Shown here: positions 44,601 to 53,699 of the stretch, one piece after another | How the letters are laid out: each line of letters begins with the position of its first letter | How positions within the stretch are numbered: the stretch's first letter is position 1 | Assembly (NCBI GenBank): GCA_036676235.1 | Contig: JAKFDI010000008.1 | Span: 48,411 to 112,410 of the forward strand | Source of the DNA: JAKFDI01 sp036676235 | GTDB lineage: Bacteria > Pseudomonadota > Gammaproteobacteria > Burkholderiales > Burkholderiaceae_C | Length of the DNA: 64,000 nucleotides | Direction of reading: 5' to 3' | Notes under the pieces: generated by a model | Told to the model about the DNA's origin: nothing | Databases searched by the model: none | What the model saw: the letters and a program-made list of their open reading frames with translations, nothing else | Translations under genes and position numbers: made by a program

Positions 44601-47417
44601 CGCGACGGCCAATGGCACGGCCACGGCGTACGCCGGGTGAAAAGCGTGCTGCTGATGCATGCACTCGCCATGTCGGGCTCAATCTTCACCTTGCGCACCG
44701 TTCGCTGCAATCTGGCGGAATACCTCTACGGCAAGGGCTACGAGGTGTGGATCGCCGACACCCGGATGAGCCCGCGTGTGCAGGATGCGAGCTGCCCGAG
44801 CACCCTCGACCAGGTGGGGCTGATCGACGCACCGGCGCTGGTCGACCATGTGCTGGCCGTACTGGCGCGCGAGCCCTGCGGCCAGACCAAACTTCCGCTG
44901 CAGATCTTCTCCTTCGCTCACTGCATGGGCGCCGGGGCCATGCTGGTGGCCCTGCTGGCCGGGCGGCTGTCGCATGGCGCGAAGCAGGGCGACATGCACA
45001 TGCCCAAGCTGTGCGCGCTCGTCACGTCGCAAGTCCATCCCTTCATGGTCGCCACGCCGTCGTCCCTGGCCAAGACCTGGGTTGCGCCTTTGCTGCGCAA
45101 CGTGGTGCGCCGCTACGCCGTGCCCTTGACCTTGCGCGCCAAACCGACTTCGCCTGTCGACCTGATGATGGACCGGCTCTTCGCCGCCTTGCCGGTACCC
45201 GACGACGAGGCCTGCCCCGGCGAAGGCCGGCTGAGCCGGCACCATGACGACGACTGCGCCACCTGCCGGCGCATCCGCTTTCTCGACGGCGAGTTGTTCA
45301 AGCACCGCCACCTGAACCCGGACACACACGCGGCGCTGCCACGGCTGTTCGGCGACAGCAATGTCGGCATGCTGGCGCACGGCTCGCGCATCCTCGACTA
45401 CGAGCGCCTGGTCGACGAAGACGGCCTGAACGCTTACGCCACGGACACCGCGATGTTGGAGCGCTTGGGACTGGCCATGCGCTTTGCCCATGGCACGGAC
45501 AACCAGTTGTTCGATGCCGAGGGCGCACGACGCTCGTCGACCCAGTTCGCGCGCATGCAGCCGCGTTTCGCTGCCCAGTTCGGCGGGCCAGCGTTGAACG
45601 GCGTCCCCGACAGCAGCTGCCTTGTCGATGGCTACGGCCACCTGGACCTGGTGATCGGCAACGACCTGGACCGCGGTGGCGCGGCCTCGGTGTTCGCCCG
45701 GCTGACGGCGTTGTTCGACGCGGTCTGGGCGCAAGCGAACGGCGACCTGCCGGCCGCATCGGCGAGCAAGGCAACACCACGCTTGCAGGTTCGCTTCCCG
45801 TATGCGGGGCCGTGGATGGGGCCGGCGTTCGATTCCAACGGGCGCCGCCTGCTGCCCGTGGCCTTCATCGTCGAGGACATGCGGGTGGACGCCGAGGTGC
45901 CGGCCGCCCCCTTGCTCGCCTGCGCGCGCCTGCATGGTGGCCCGGCGGTCGAAACGGTCTGGCTGACCATGCACCGCGTGAAGGCCACGCCAGCCTTCGG
46001 CATCCGCCGCGCAGCACACCTGGAACCGGCCGTGGCCGTCCGCGTGGCCTTCGGGCGGGTGGACATCACCGACAGGCAAGAGCCGCTGCGCATCGAGTTG
46101 CTGTCGTGCAGCCACACCATCGTGGACGGGCTCACGCTAGGCCGGAGGCCCGACGAGGCAGAGATCGACGATGCCATCGCACGCGCCGCGGAGAAGGCCG
46201 CAGCCGACCGTGCATCGCACGATCGACCGATCCCGCCCACGGTGTCGCGCCTGCAGCGCTTTGCGACCCGGCCGTCGTATCGCTGGCTCAAGGTGTCCGC
46301 ACAGACCGTGACGCCACCCGACCCCAAGGAGCCGGTGCGAATCGCACTGGGCTGCTGCCGCTATCCGGGCTTCTACTTCGACCGCGCCCGCACCACGGCG
46401 GCCTTCGAGAGGCTGGCGCTGCGCAAGGCGGGCTCGGCCCCGCATCTGGCGCTGATGCTCGGCGACCAGATCTACGCTGACGCCACGGCCGGACTCTTCG
46501 ACCCGGCCAGTCCCATCGAGCGCTACATGCGGGCGCATCGCAAGGCGTTTCGCACATCACGCATTCATCGCCTGCTGGCGGGTTTGCCGGTGGTGATGAC
46601 AGCCGACGACCACGAGTTCGGCGACAACCATCCCAACGGCGCGCCGCTGTACCGCGGCCATGCGTCCACTGCGGCCTACGCGGCGGACCGGGAATGTGCG
46701 CTGCGGCGCGCGGCGTACGACGCGCTGAACGCTTTTCAGGCGATGACCTGGCCGCCGGACGCACACCGCTCGCGCTGCGTGCCCTTTGAATTCGGTGCCG
46801 TGCGCGGGCTGGTGATCGACACCCGCAGCTTCCGCCGCGCCGCCACCGCCACCCGGCCGGCACGGATACTCGCTGGCCACCAGCGTCGGGCGATCGAAAA
46901 ATGGCTGCAAAAGAGCCACCCGGACTCACTGAACCTGGTGTGCACCGGCAGCGTGGTGCTGCCAGGCGTGCTGCCCGCCAGCGACCCGGCCAACCCGGGG
47001 GTGCCAGACAACTGGCAGGGCGCGCCAGAAGACATGACGTGGCTGCTGGACCGACTGACGAGCATGGTGGGCAAACGTTTCGTGCTTGTTTCGGGCGACT
47101 GCCACCTCAGTGGCGGCGCCGCCCTTCATTTCCACGGCGCCCCGGTCGGTGCCAGCATCGTCGCGCCACCGTTCTACGCACCTCTGCCGTACGCCAATGA
47201 GGTGCCAGCCTCGATCGACCAGCGCCCCTTCATGCTGAACGGGCGGCCCTTGTCGCTGCGGGCGATGTCCGGACTGGATCGCGGCTCGGGCTTCGGCATG
47301 CTGACGCTCACCCCGCTCGCCGGTGGCGCCGGCTGGAAAGTGCAGTACGAGCGCGAATTGCTCGACATGGAGCAGAACGACGGCTGGACTGCGATCCGCG
47401 ACGAATGGACGCTGTGA
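41622..47417 (+). CDS. GMC oxidoreductase / alpha-beta hydrolase / PhoD-like phosphatase fusion
   Basis: A 1931-residue uninterrupted protein. Residues 1-590 are a cholesterol-oxidase-like GMC flavoenzyme: FAD loop GSGYGG (35-40), Cys211-x2-Cys-x2-Cys-x3-Cys221, HPLGGCPMG (520-528) and Asn568. Residues 590-1000 are a linker region I cannot assign. Residues about 1005-1350 resemble an alpha/beta hydrolase, but the nucleophile elbow is AHCMGA with Cys1101 instead of Ser; Asp1293 (HGTDN) and His1340 (YGHLD) would complete a triad. Residues about 1560-1931 are PhoD-like: LGDQIYAD, DDHEFGDN (1662-1669), SGDCHLSG (1824-1831). No signal peptide is seen. Its ATG overlaps the hybrid kinase stop, so it is the likely output of that two-component system. 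Sterol or lipid substrates are inference. Confidence 0.85.
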   Translation: MSAQDGEPQQPLSVPFTDWLRGVDADAVLDVAVIGSGYGGSVAALRMRKMGRDVVVLERGSEYLPGEFPNDIGQLPKYQRLQTAGRVLGRATGLFEWRAGPGVATLTGNGLGGGSLINAGVAMRPVPEVFMQSHWPASIRLGSASEKVTGLDAAFRRAERMLRAQAPAALPAFPKTQALTRFAHELAVNRRTREDRPHIDPVAATIDPKRCTNCGDCATGCNVIGAKLTLRDTYLRAAQRSGAVLVCGALVWRIEPRPNGGWWLHCMATEKCGYRPTVAESIEEHGVMLRARHVVIAAGTFGSTELLQRSRHRAGERFSLSVGMLGTRLSANADSISASADEPRPVGAVGWGCVPRPNEPVGPTITATVDLRGRVDLAEQVVIQDGAVPGALARVFQEILATTWTLHHMGRKWVSPRHVPAGTDPLAATPALAAHAQLLLAMGHDGSAGRIVWMPEMDACVPYWVNPEAAAGYRRQDEIFEVLKAIGGTALPSPLWRGLPNETAGVLGDQPLPRTAMSVHPLGGCPMGDSFDTGVVDEFGHVWKAPGAVWPDLQVLDGSIVPTSLGCNPLWTITALAERAMARLRATSGAPSPAAHHGVHPVAPLPPRRPQALTRQTPHPLEVSLRERLVCGELQLRGSLAQAWGSCPVEADLELKMTTPDWLRTWEEASHRFDLVAGTLRVRTKSGQQIRYAILPGSRIELMSTASALLGPGLLRVFVTWCVLRGLRDLWRLWRRNGLLRLVGTSMGGGVAMLRMWLAARELRTMRYDLRLKRKDTAGDMAGPDHLRVFVAKDVRYAATCGEWWRHVGRRISGLFRRHTGGSDGPAPRSLRASYAAQLTSPRVTLAPEDDHPPRRRWLPPRLTRARFDLALPMAIQDSPIVLRGARDSSAAMLELMAYPLLLLRHALKTRPLDFRLPDYSGRPYADPVDGDELNLRAAAASQASDVRPTLTWIEVPRGESSSADGRDPTTPVRLPIWRYARPPGAPQSEERFRDGQWHGHGVRRVKSVLLMHALAMSGSIFTLRTVRCNLAEYLYGKGYEVWIADTRMSPRVQDASCPSTLDQVGLIDAPALVDHVLAVLAREPCGQTKLPLQIFSFAHCMGAGAMLVALLAGRLSHGAKQGDMHMPKLCALVTSQVHPFMVATPSSLAKTWVAPLLRNVVRRYAVPLTLRAKPTSPVDLMMDRLFAALPVPDDEACPGEGRLSRHHDDDCATCRRIRFLDGELFKHRHLNPDTHAALPRLFGDSNVGMLAHGSRILDYERLVDEDGLNAYATDTAMLERLGLAMRFAHGTDNQLFDAEGARRSSTQFARMQPRFAAQFGGPALNGVPDSSCLVDGYGHLDLVIGNDLDRGGAASVFARLTALFDAVWAQANGDLPAASASKATPRLQVRFPYAGPWMGPAFDSNGRRLLPVAFIVEDMRVDAEVPAAPLLACARLHGGPAVETVWLTMHRVKATPAFGIRRAAHLEPAVAVRVAFGRVDITDRQEPLRIELLSCSHTIVDGLTLGRRPDEAEIDDAIARAAEKAAADRASHDRPIPPTVSRLQRFATRPSYRWLKVSAQTVTPPDPKEPVRIALGCCRYPGFYFDRARTTAAFERLALRKAGSAPHLALMLGDQIYADATAGLFDPASPIERYMRAHRKAFRTSRIHRLLAGLPVVMTADDHEFGDNHPNGAPLYRGHASTAAYAADRECALRRAAYDALNAFQAMTWPPDAHRSRCVPFEFGAVRGLVIDTRSFRRAATATRPARILAGHQRRAIEKWLQKSHPDSLNLVCTGSVVLPGVLPASDPANPGVPDNWQGAPEDMTWLLDRLTSMVGKRFVLVSGDCHLSGGAALHFHGAPVGASIVAPPFYAPLPYANEVPASIDQRPFMLNGRPLSLRAMSGLDRGSGFGMLTLTPLAGGAGWKVQYERELLDMEQNDGWTAIRDEWTL

Positions 47418-47494
47418 CGCCCGCTCACTGAGCATGCCGCTGCGATGTAGGCACAGGCTCTAGACTGCCCTCAATGCGGTCCTTGAGGAGTTCA

Positions 47495-50400
47495 ATGGTG
47501 GTCTGGTTCGGGCGCGCAGCGTGGTCTGTGGCGGCAGTCCTGTTGCTATGGCTCATCGCGTGGGCGGCCGTGCCGCCCCTTGTGAAGTGGCAAACCCAAT
47601 CCCGCCTCACCGAGCTCCTCGGCCGCACGGTCACCATCGGCGAGGTGCGCTTCAAGCCCTGGACGCTGGAGCTCACGCTGTCCGACCTGGCCGTCGCCGG
47701 AGCACCCGACGAGCCACCCCCGGGCGAGACGGCGGTCTCCACGTCGGAGCCCCTGCTCCACATCGCCCGCCTCCACGCCAACCTGTCCATCTCCTCCGTC
47801 CTGCGCCTCGTGCCCGTCGTTCAGGCGCTGGAGATCGATGCGCCGCAGTTGCGCATCGCGCGCCTGGCGGACGGGCGCTACGACATCGACGACGTGCTGG
47901 CCCGCATCGCTGCGCCGCAAGAGACGCCCGCCGAGGAAGACGACGAGCCGGCGCAGTTCGCGCTCTACAACCTGCAACTGCGCGACGGCCATGTGCGCTT
48001 CGACGATCGGCCGGTCGGACAAGTGCACGAGATCCAGGCGCTGCAGTTGTCGCTGCCCTTCGCTTCGTCGCTGCCGGCCGAGGTCGAGCTGGAAGTCGAA
48101 CCGCACCTGAGCTTTCGCCTCAACGGCACGCCCTTCGACAGCGGCGCGCAGGCCACGCCGTTCGCGCAGACGAACGAGGGGGCGTTGACGCTCACGATCG
48201 CTGCGCTCGATGTCGGCCCCTATCTCGGCTACCTGCCCGCCTCGCTGCCGGTGCGGCTCGCGCGCGGCACGCTGTCGGCCGATCTGGCGCTGCAGTTCGC
48301 GGTGCCTGCCGACGGCACGCCGAGCGCCACGCTGCGCGGCAGCGTCAGCGCGCGCGACGTGGCGGTGAACGACACGAAGGGCGCCCCACTGTTCGCTTGG
48401 CGCGAGCTGCAGCTCGCCCTCGGCGAGGTGCAGCCCTTCGCGCGGCGCCTTGCGTTCGAGAGCCTGCGCATCGACGGCGCGCAGTTCCACGTCGCACGCG
48501 ATGCGGCAGGGCGGCTCAATGTGTCGCAACTGGCGGGCGCGGACACGGCACCGGCCGCGAAGTCGGCGCCCGCGGCTCGACGTGCGGCGTCCGCCGCGTC
48601 CGCTGCAGCCAGCGGCGCTTCGGCGCCTGCCGCGGCTGCATCGCCCTGGCGCCTGAGCCTGGCCTCACTGGCGTTGAACGATGCCCGCGTACTGTGGAAC
48701 GACGCCGCCGTGTCGCCCGCTGCCGCCCTGCAGCTCGACGGCGTGGCGATCACCGCGAAGAATCTGCAATGGCCGGTGGCGCAGCCGATGCCGCTCGCCG
48801 CTGTGGGCAGCTTGCGCGTGCAGCGCGGGGGAGCCGAGGGCGCCGCAACACTCAGCGTTGACGGGCAGGCGAACGATCACGAAGCCAAGCTCGACATCGA
48901 ACTGGCCGGGCTGAACCTGCAGGCGCTCGCGCCCTATCTGGCACAGGCGCTCACGCCGCGCGTCGATGGCAAGGTATCGGCGAAGGGTTCGCTCGACTGG
49001 TCGAACGCGCCCGGCGCCGAGCGGCTGCAGCTCGTTCTTGCCAGCGCCACGCTGGATGCACTGCAGGTGCGCGACGACCAGGGCCGCGCCAGGCGCGACG
49101 ATGCCTCGCTCGATCGCCTCGCGCTGACCGATGTGAACATCGACGTACCGGCGCGCCGCGTGGTGATTGGCAGCGCCAGGCTCGCCAAGCCCTTCGTGGC
49201 CGTGACGCGCGATGCGCAGGGGCAGTTGAACCTCGCCGGTTGGCTGGCTGCGCCGGAAAGCGGCGAAGGCGATGCCACCGACACGGCTGAACCCGCCGGC
49301 ACGCCTTGGCGCATCCAACTGCGCGACTTCACGCTCGAAGACGGACGCGCACGGCTGACCGACGCCTCGGCGCGGCACGGCGCGGGCAACACGCCGCTGC
49401 GCCTCGAACTCGACGACCTGGCGATGAGCGCGCAGAACCTTGCCTGGCCCGCCGAACGCGACACGCCGCCGGCGCCGCTGACCTTGAGCGCGCGCCTGGG
49501 CTCGACCGGCATCGCGCGCGACGCCACGCGCCCCGCCGGAACGCTGCGCTGGAAGGGCGAGCTGGCGCTGGATCCGCTGCTGGCACGCGGCGATTTGCGC
49601 GTCACGCGCGTGCCGGTGCATGCCTTCGCGCCCTACTTCGCCGCGCAGTTGCCGGTGGCGCTGGTGCGCGCCGAAGCGGGCTATACCGGCCGCGTCGAGC
49701 TGCGCATGCCGCCGGCGGGGCTGAGCGTGAGCGCGCAGGGCGACGTGCTGCTCGGCGATGTGCAGGTCAACACGCTGGCCGATCCCGAAGGCAACGCCGC
49801 CAGCGAAGAACTGCTGAACTGGCAGTCGCTCGCGCTGAAGCAGGTGAAGCTCGCGCTGGCTCCCGAGGCGCGGCCGCAGGTCGACATCGCCGAGGTGACG
49901 CTGAGCGACTTCTATTCGCGCCTGATCATCACCGAAGAAGGGCACTTCAATCTGCAGGATGTCGGCCGGCCGGAGCAAGGGGACGAGAACGCAGAGAACA
50001 ACACCGCCGGCGCTGCTGCGGAGCCGGCTACCGCAACTTCCGCAGCCGCGGCGGCCAGCGCGCCCGCCGCCGCACCCGCGGAATCCGCCCTGCCGCTCGA
50101 TCTGCGCGTGGGCCTCACCCGCTTCGTCAACGGCCGCATCGACTTTGCCGATCACTTCGTCGAGCCCAACTACAGCGCCGCGCTGACCGAGCTGCACGGC
50201 GAACTCGGCACGCTGCAATCGGGCTCGCGCGAGATGGCCTCGCTCACCGTGCGCGGGCGCGCGGCCGGCACGGCGCTGCTGGAGATCACTGGCCAGCTCA
50301 ACCCGATGGTCACGCCGCCGGCGATGGACATCCGCGCCCGCGCCACCGGCCTCGAACTCGCGCCGCTCTCGCCCTACGCCGGCAAGTACGCCGGCTACGC

Positions 50401-51298
50401 CATCGAGCGCGGCAAGCTGAGCGCCGACGTGAGCTACAAGATCGACGCCGACGGGCGGCTGGAAGCGAAGAACCAGATCGTCATCAACCAGCTGAGCTTC
50501 GGCGAGCGCATCGAGTCGCCGAGCGCCACCAAGCTGCCGGTGCAACTGGCCGTGGCGCTGCTGAAGGACCGCAACGGCGTGATCGACATCAACCTGCCGG
50601 TGAGCGGCAATCTGCAGGACCCGGAGTTCAGCCTCGGCGGGCTCATCGCGCGCCTCGTCGGCAACCTGCTGCTGAAGGCGCTGACCGCGCCGTTCTCGCT
50701 GCTCATGGGTGGCGGGGGCGGCGCTGACGACCTGAGCGTGCTCGCGTTCAAGCCAGGCACCACCGTGCTCGCGCAGGCCGACGCGGCGCCACTCGACAAG
50801 GTGGCGAAGGCGCTTACGGACCGGCCGGCGCTCAAGATGACGATCACCGGCTCGGCCGATCCGGTGCTGGAGCGCGAGGCGTACCAGCGCCGCGTGATCG
50901 AGGAGCGCCTCATGGCCGAGCACCGCCGCGCAGGCTTGCGCGCGGGCGCGGCGGCCTCGGCGCCGGCGGCGCTTTCGGGGGAAGAACGCGAGCGGGCGAT
51001 CACCAGCCTCTATCGCGAGACCGAGCTGCCCGACAAGCCGCGCAACCGCTTCGGCTTCGCGCGGCGCCTGCCGGTCGAAGAGATGGAGGCCCTGCTGAGG
51101 AAGCACGTGCCCGTCACCGATGACGCGATGCGCGAGCTGGCACTGCAGCGCGGCCTCGCCGTGCGCGACGCGCTGCTCGCCAAGGGGCTGCCGGGCGAGC
51201 GCATCTTTCTGGCGGCGCCTGAGCTGCATGGGCCGGGCGAGAAGGACAAGGAGTCGGCGTGGACGCCGCGGGTGGAGTTGAACTTGTCGGTGAAGTGA
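47495..51298 (+). CDS. AsmA-like DUF748 protein
   Basis: A 1267-residue envelope protein. One helix at the very N-terminus (WSVAAVLLLWLIAWAAV) anchors a long, repetitive beta-rich part of the AsmA/DUF748 type; LTELLGRTVTIGEVRFKPWTLEL is the characteristic start. Several Ala-rich low-complexity linkers (about 355-385 and 840-865) split the repeats. The last 230 residues (FKPGTTVLAQADAAPLDKVA, LVERLPALKMTITGSAD-like) recall an OmpA-like or DUF748 tail. AsmA proteins are bridge-like and move phospholipids or affect outer-membrane assembly. ATG 47495 has GAGGAG four bases before it; ATG 47474 is the alternative. A dispersed inverted repeat follows. Confidence 0.85.
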   Translation: MVVWFGRAAWSVAAVLLLWLIAWAAVPPLVKWQTQSRLTELLGRTVTIGEVRFKPWTLELTLSDLAVAGAPDEPPPGETAVSTSEPLLHIARLHANLSISSVLRLVPVVQALEIDAPQLRIARLADGRYDIDDVLARIAAPQETPAEEDDEPAQFALYNLQLRDGHVRFDDRPVGQVHEIQALQLSLPFASSLPAEVELEVEPHLSFRLNGTPFDSGAQATPFAQTNEGALTLTIAALDVGPYLGYLPASLPVRLARGTLSADLALQFAVPADGTPSATLRGSVSARDVAVNDTKGAPLFAWRELQLALGEVQPFARRLAFESLRIDGAQFHVARDAAGRLNVSQLAGADTAPAAKSAPAARRAASAASAAASGASAPAAAASPWRLSLASLALNDARVLWNDAAVSPAAALQLDGVAITAKNLQWPVAQPMPLAAVGSLRVQRGGAEGAATLSVDGQANDHEAKLDIELAGLNLQALAPYLAQALTPRVDGKVSAKGSLDWSNAPGAERLQLVLASATLDALQVRDDQGRARRDDASLDRLALTDVNIDVPARRVVIGSARLAKPFVAVTRDAQGQLNLAGWLAAPESGEGDATDTAEPAGTPWRIQLRDFTLEDGRARLTDASARHGAGNTPLRLELDDLAMSAQNLAWPAERDTPPAPLTLSARLGSTGIARDATRPAGTLRWKGELALDPLLARGDLRVTRVPVHAFAPYFAAQLPVALVRAEAGYTGRVELRMPPAGLSVSAQGDVLLGDVQVNTLADPEGNAASEELLNWQSLALKQVKLALAPEARPQVDIAEVTLSDFYSRLIITEEGHFNLQDVGRPEQGDENAENNTAGAAAEPATATSAAAAASAPAAAPAESALPLDLRVGLTRFVNGRIDFADHFVEPNYSAALTELHGELGTLQSGSREMASLTVRGRAAGTALLEITGQLNPMVTPPAMDIRARATGLELAPLSPYAGKYAGYAIERGKLSADVSYKIDADGRLEAKNQIVINQLSFGERIESPSATKLPVQLAVALLKDRNGVIDINLPVSGNLQDPEFSLGGLIARLVGNLLLKALTAPFSLLMGGGGGADDLSVLAFKPGTTVLAQADAAPLDKVAKALTDRPALKMTITGSADPVLEREAYQRRVIEERLMAEHRRAGLRAGAAASAPAALSGEERERAITSLYRETELPDKPRNRFGFARRLPVEEMEALLRKHVPVTDDAMRELALQRGLAVRDALLAKGLPGERIFLAAPELHGPGEKDKESAWTPRVELNLSVK

Positions 51299-51353
51299 GC
51301 GCCGCGGATGGAATCTGGGCGCGCTTCACTGCATCGGCTCTGGCTTCGCCGCC

Positions 51354-51457
51354 CCCTCACCCCAACCCTCTCCCCCTTTGGGGGAGAGGGAGCAACACGC
51401 CGAAGCGGCTTCGGACTTGCTCCCTCTCCCGCTTGCGGGAGAGGGCTGGGGTGAGGG
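51354..51457. repeat. dispersed extragenic inverted repeat
   Basis: CCCTCACCCCAACCCTCTCC (from 51354) is inverted in GGGAGAGGGCTGGGGTGAGG (51437-51456), with inner CTCCC/GGGAG pairs. This sequence type is widespread between genes in proteobacteria. It lies between two convergent genes and can form a long hairpin. Confidence 0.85.
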
Positions 51458-51481
51458 TCTCCCTCCGCAGCGCGGATGAAT

Positions 51482-53629
51482 TCAGCGCCCCGCCGCCACC
51501 CTCAAATCATCAGCCGCACGCGCCACGCGATCAGCAGCGAGCACGGCGCCCTGCAGCCGGCGCTCGAGCCACGGCAGCAGCGCGTGGGCAGGCAGTTCCG
51601 CCGGCAGGGCGGACCGCGCCAGGCCTTCCACTGCCGACGCGGAAGATTTCGCGGGCGATGCCGGCTCGGTTGCGCTCGCGCTGTCGAGCACACGCTGCAA
51701 CTCGGCCCGCGCCGTGCGCAGCGCCGCCTCGGTCGGCTCGCGGTCGAGATCGCCGCCGCGGCGCGTGAGCATGAGCTTGACCGCCGCCACATGCGCCAGC
51801 AGCGCATGGCCGTGGGCCAGCAGCGCCGCCATGTCGGCCAGCGGCACGCGCACCCGTTCGGGCTCGACGCGGCTGCGCTGCGCCGCCGCGGCCAGGCCGT
51901 CGAGCGCGGCATAGGCTTCGCGGCGCGCCAGGCGCAGCGGGATGTCGGGGCCGCTGGCGGCGTCGCGCAACTGCAGCGCCTCACCGGCCAGCGCCGACAG
52001 CGCCCGCGTCACCCGCGCCACCAGCCGCGGCAGGCCGACGCGCTCCCACGACGGCAGCACGTAGCTGAAGGCCCACGCGAGCGCGGCGCCGAGCACGGTG
52101 TCGGCAATGCGCTCGGCGATCGAGAAATTGGTCAGCGCATGCGCCATCTGCGCCTGCAGCAGCGCCATCACGGCGGCGGCAGCACTCGTCACGCCGTAGC
52201 GCGTGGTCACGAACGCATGCGCCACGCCGGCCGAGGCGAGAAACACGCCCGCGGCCAGCCACTCGGCGCGTACCTGCGTGAGCCCGAGCACCAGCACGCA
52301 GCCCACCACCGTGCCGGCGACCCGCGCGTTGCGGCGCGACAGCGTCTGCTCGAGGCTGCCGCGCAGCACCACGGCCACGCTCAGCACCAGCCAGTAGGGA
52401 TGCGAGGCCCAGGGCAGCGCGAGGCCGATGGCATAGGCGCAGGCGAGTGCCGCACCGAGCCGCAGCGCATGGCGCAGCACCGGCGAGCGCAAGCTGGTGT
52501 GCGGCCGCAGCGCGGCGAGCGGCCAGCCGTCGACCGAGGCGAAGAGCTGCAGTTCCTCGCGCGCCAGCGGCGTGCGCGGCGGCGCGCCGTGCATCAGCGC
52601 CTGCATCTGCGAGAGGTCCTCGCCCATGTGGCGCACGCGCACGGCCAGCACCGGCACCAGGCGCGCGCGTTCTTCATCGGCAGGAAACACGTGCAGCGTC
52701 GCGAGCGAGGCCAGGGCGTTGGCCGCCTGCGGCGTGCCGGTGTAGGGCAGCGGGCGCGCGAGCCGCAGCGCCTCTTCCACGGCATGCAGTTCGTCGGCCA
52801 CGCGGCCCAGCGCTTCGCCGAGCGTGGCGCGCACCAGCGTGGCCCGCTCGTCACGGCCGAGCAGATCGAGATCGAGTTCGCCCAGCAGCAGCGTGTCGCG
52901 CAGGTCGATGGCCAGCAGCAGCAGCGCGTTGTGGCGGTCGGCCGCCTCACCCGGCGGCGCGGCGAAGAGCAGGTCGCGCGCGGCCTGCAGGCGTTCGTCG
53001 AGCTTGGCTTCTTCTTCGATCCAGGCTTGCAGCCGCGCCTCGCTGCCGACCTGCATTGAGCCGGCGCCGAGCACCGCGGCGCGCGAGCGCAGCAGGTGTG
53101 CGGTAGACGACAGCACCGCCGCCAGCGCCAGCGTGCGGTAGCGCGGCTGCACGACGACCGCCACAAGCACCGACCAGCCGAGGTAGAGCGCGGCGCCCAG
53201 CACCATCCAGGCGGTGTGCACGGCGAACTCGCGCAGGCCGGCCGGCGCCGGCGAGGCCATGGTGAACACGAAGGCCATCAAGCCGACGAAGGACAGCGGT
53301 CCGGCGCGCGCGCCCCAGGCGAGCGTGAGCGCCGAGAAGAAGCCGATCGCCGCAACGGCGATGCCCAGCCCCAGCGGATGGCTGCGGATCAGCGTCAGCA
53401 CCACGCTCACCCCACAGCCCACCAGCGCCGCCGCCAGCACCCGCTTCCAGCCGCGCCGCGGCGGGTTGGGCAGATCGGCGAGGTGCGCATACACCGCGCC
53501 CGAGGTCGCAGCCAGCACCGCGGTCGGGCCGCCGAAGAACCAGGCGAGCAGCTGCACCAGCCCGATGCCGAGGGCCACGCCGATGCCGTTGATCAGGTGG
53601 GACGGCAGGCGATGCAGGGCGCGCGGCAT
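51482..53629 (-). CDS. FUSC family (YccS/AaeB-like) membrane protein
   Basis: A 715-residue protein with two membrane halves. Helices fall at about 10-160 and 370-510, each followed by a soluble helical part; the second half has the FUSC motif LRGSLEQTLSRRNARVAGTVVGC. Related proteins (AaeB, YccS, MdtO) are linked to efflux of aromatic acids and similar compounds. The substrate is unknown here. The ATG at 53629 (MPRALHRLPS) starts just before the first helix; the upstream extension to 53749 overlaps the divergent DUF2164 gene. Confidence 0.85.
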   Translation of the reverse strand: MPRALHRLPSHLINGIGVALGIGLVQLLAWFFGGPTAVLAATSGAVYAHLADLPNPPRRGWKRVLAAALVGCGVSVVLTLIRSHPLGLGIAVAAIGFFSALTLAWGARAGPLSFVGLMAFVFTMASPAPAGLREFAVHTAWMVLGAALYLGWSVLVAVVVQPRYRTLALAAVLSSTAHLLRSRAAVLGAGSMQVGSEARLQAWIEEEAKLDERLQAARDLLFAAPPGEAADRHNALLLLAIDLRDTLLLGELDLDLLGRDERATLVRATLGEALGRVADELHAVEEALRLARPLPYTGTPQAANALASLATLHVFPADEERARLVPVLAVRVRHMGEDLSQMQALMHGAPPRTPLAREELQLFASVDGWPLAALRPHTSLRSPVLRHALRLGAALACAYAIGLALPWASHPYWLVLSVAVVLRGSLEQTLSRRNARVAGTVVGCVLVLGLTQVRAEWLAAGVFLASAGVAHAFVTTRYGVTSAAAAVMALLQAQMAHALTNFSIAERIADTVLGAALAWAFSYVLPSWERVGLPRLVARVTRALSALAGEALQLRDAASGPDIPLRLARREAYAALDGLAAAAQRSRVEPERVRVPLADMAALLAHGHALLAHVAAVKLMLTRRGGDLDREPTEAALRTARAELQRVLDSASATEPASPAKSSASAVEGLARSALPAELPAHALLPWLERRLQGAVLAADRVARAADDLRVAAGR

Positions 53630-53699
53630 CGGGCGATTGTGCCGAGCAGGCCGGCATGGGTGGCCGCACAATCGTTCGCCACGCACGCCGGGAGCGCCC

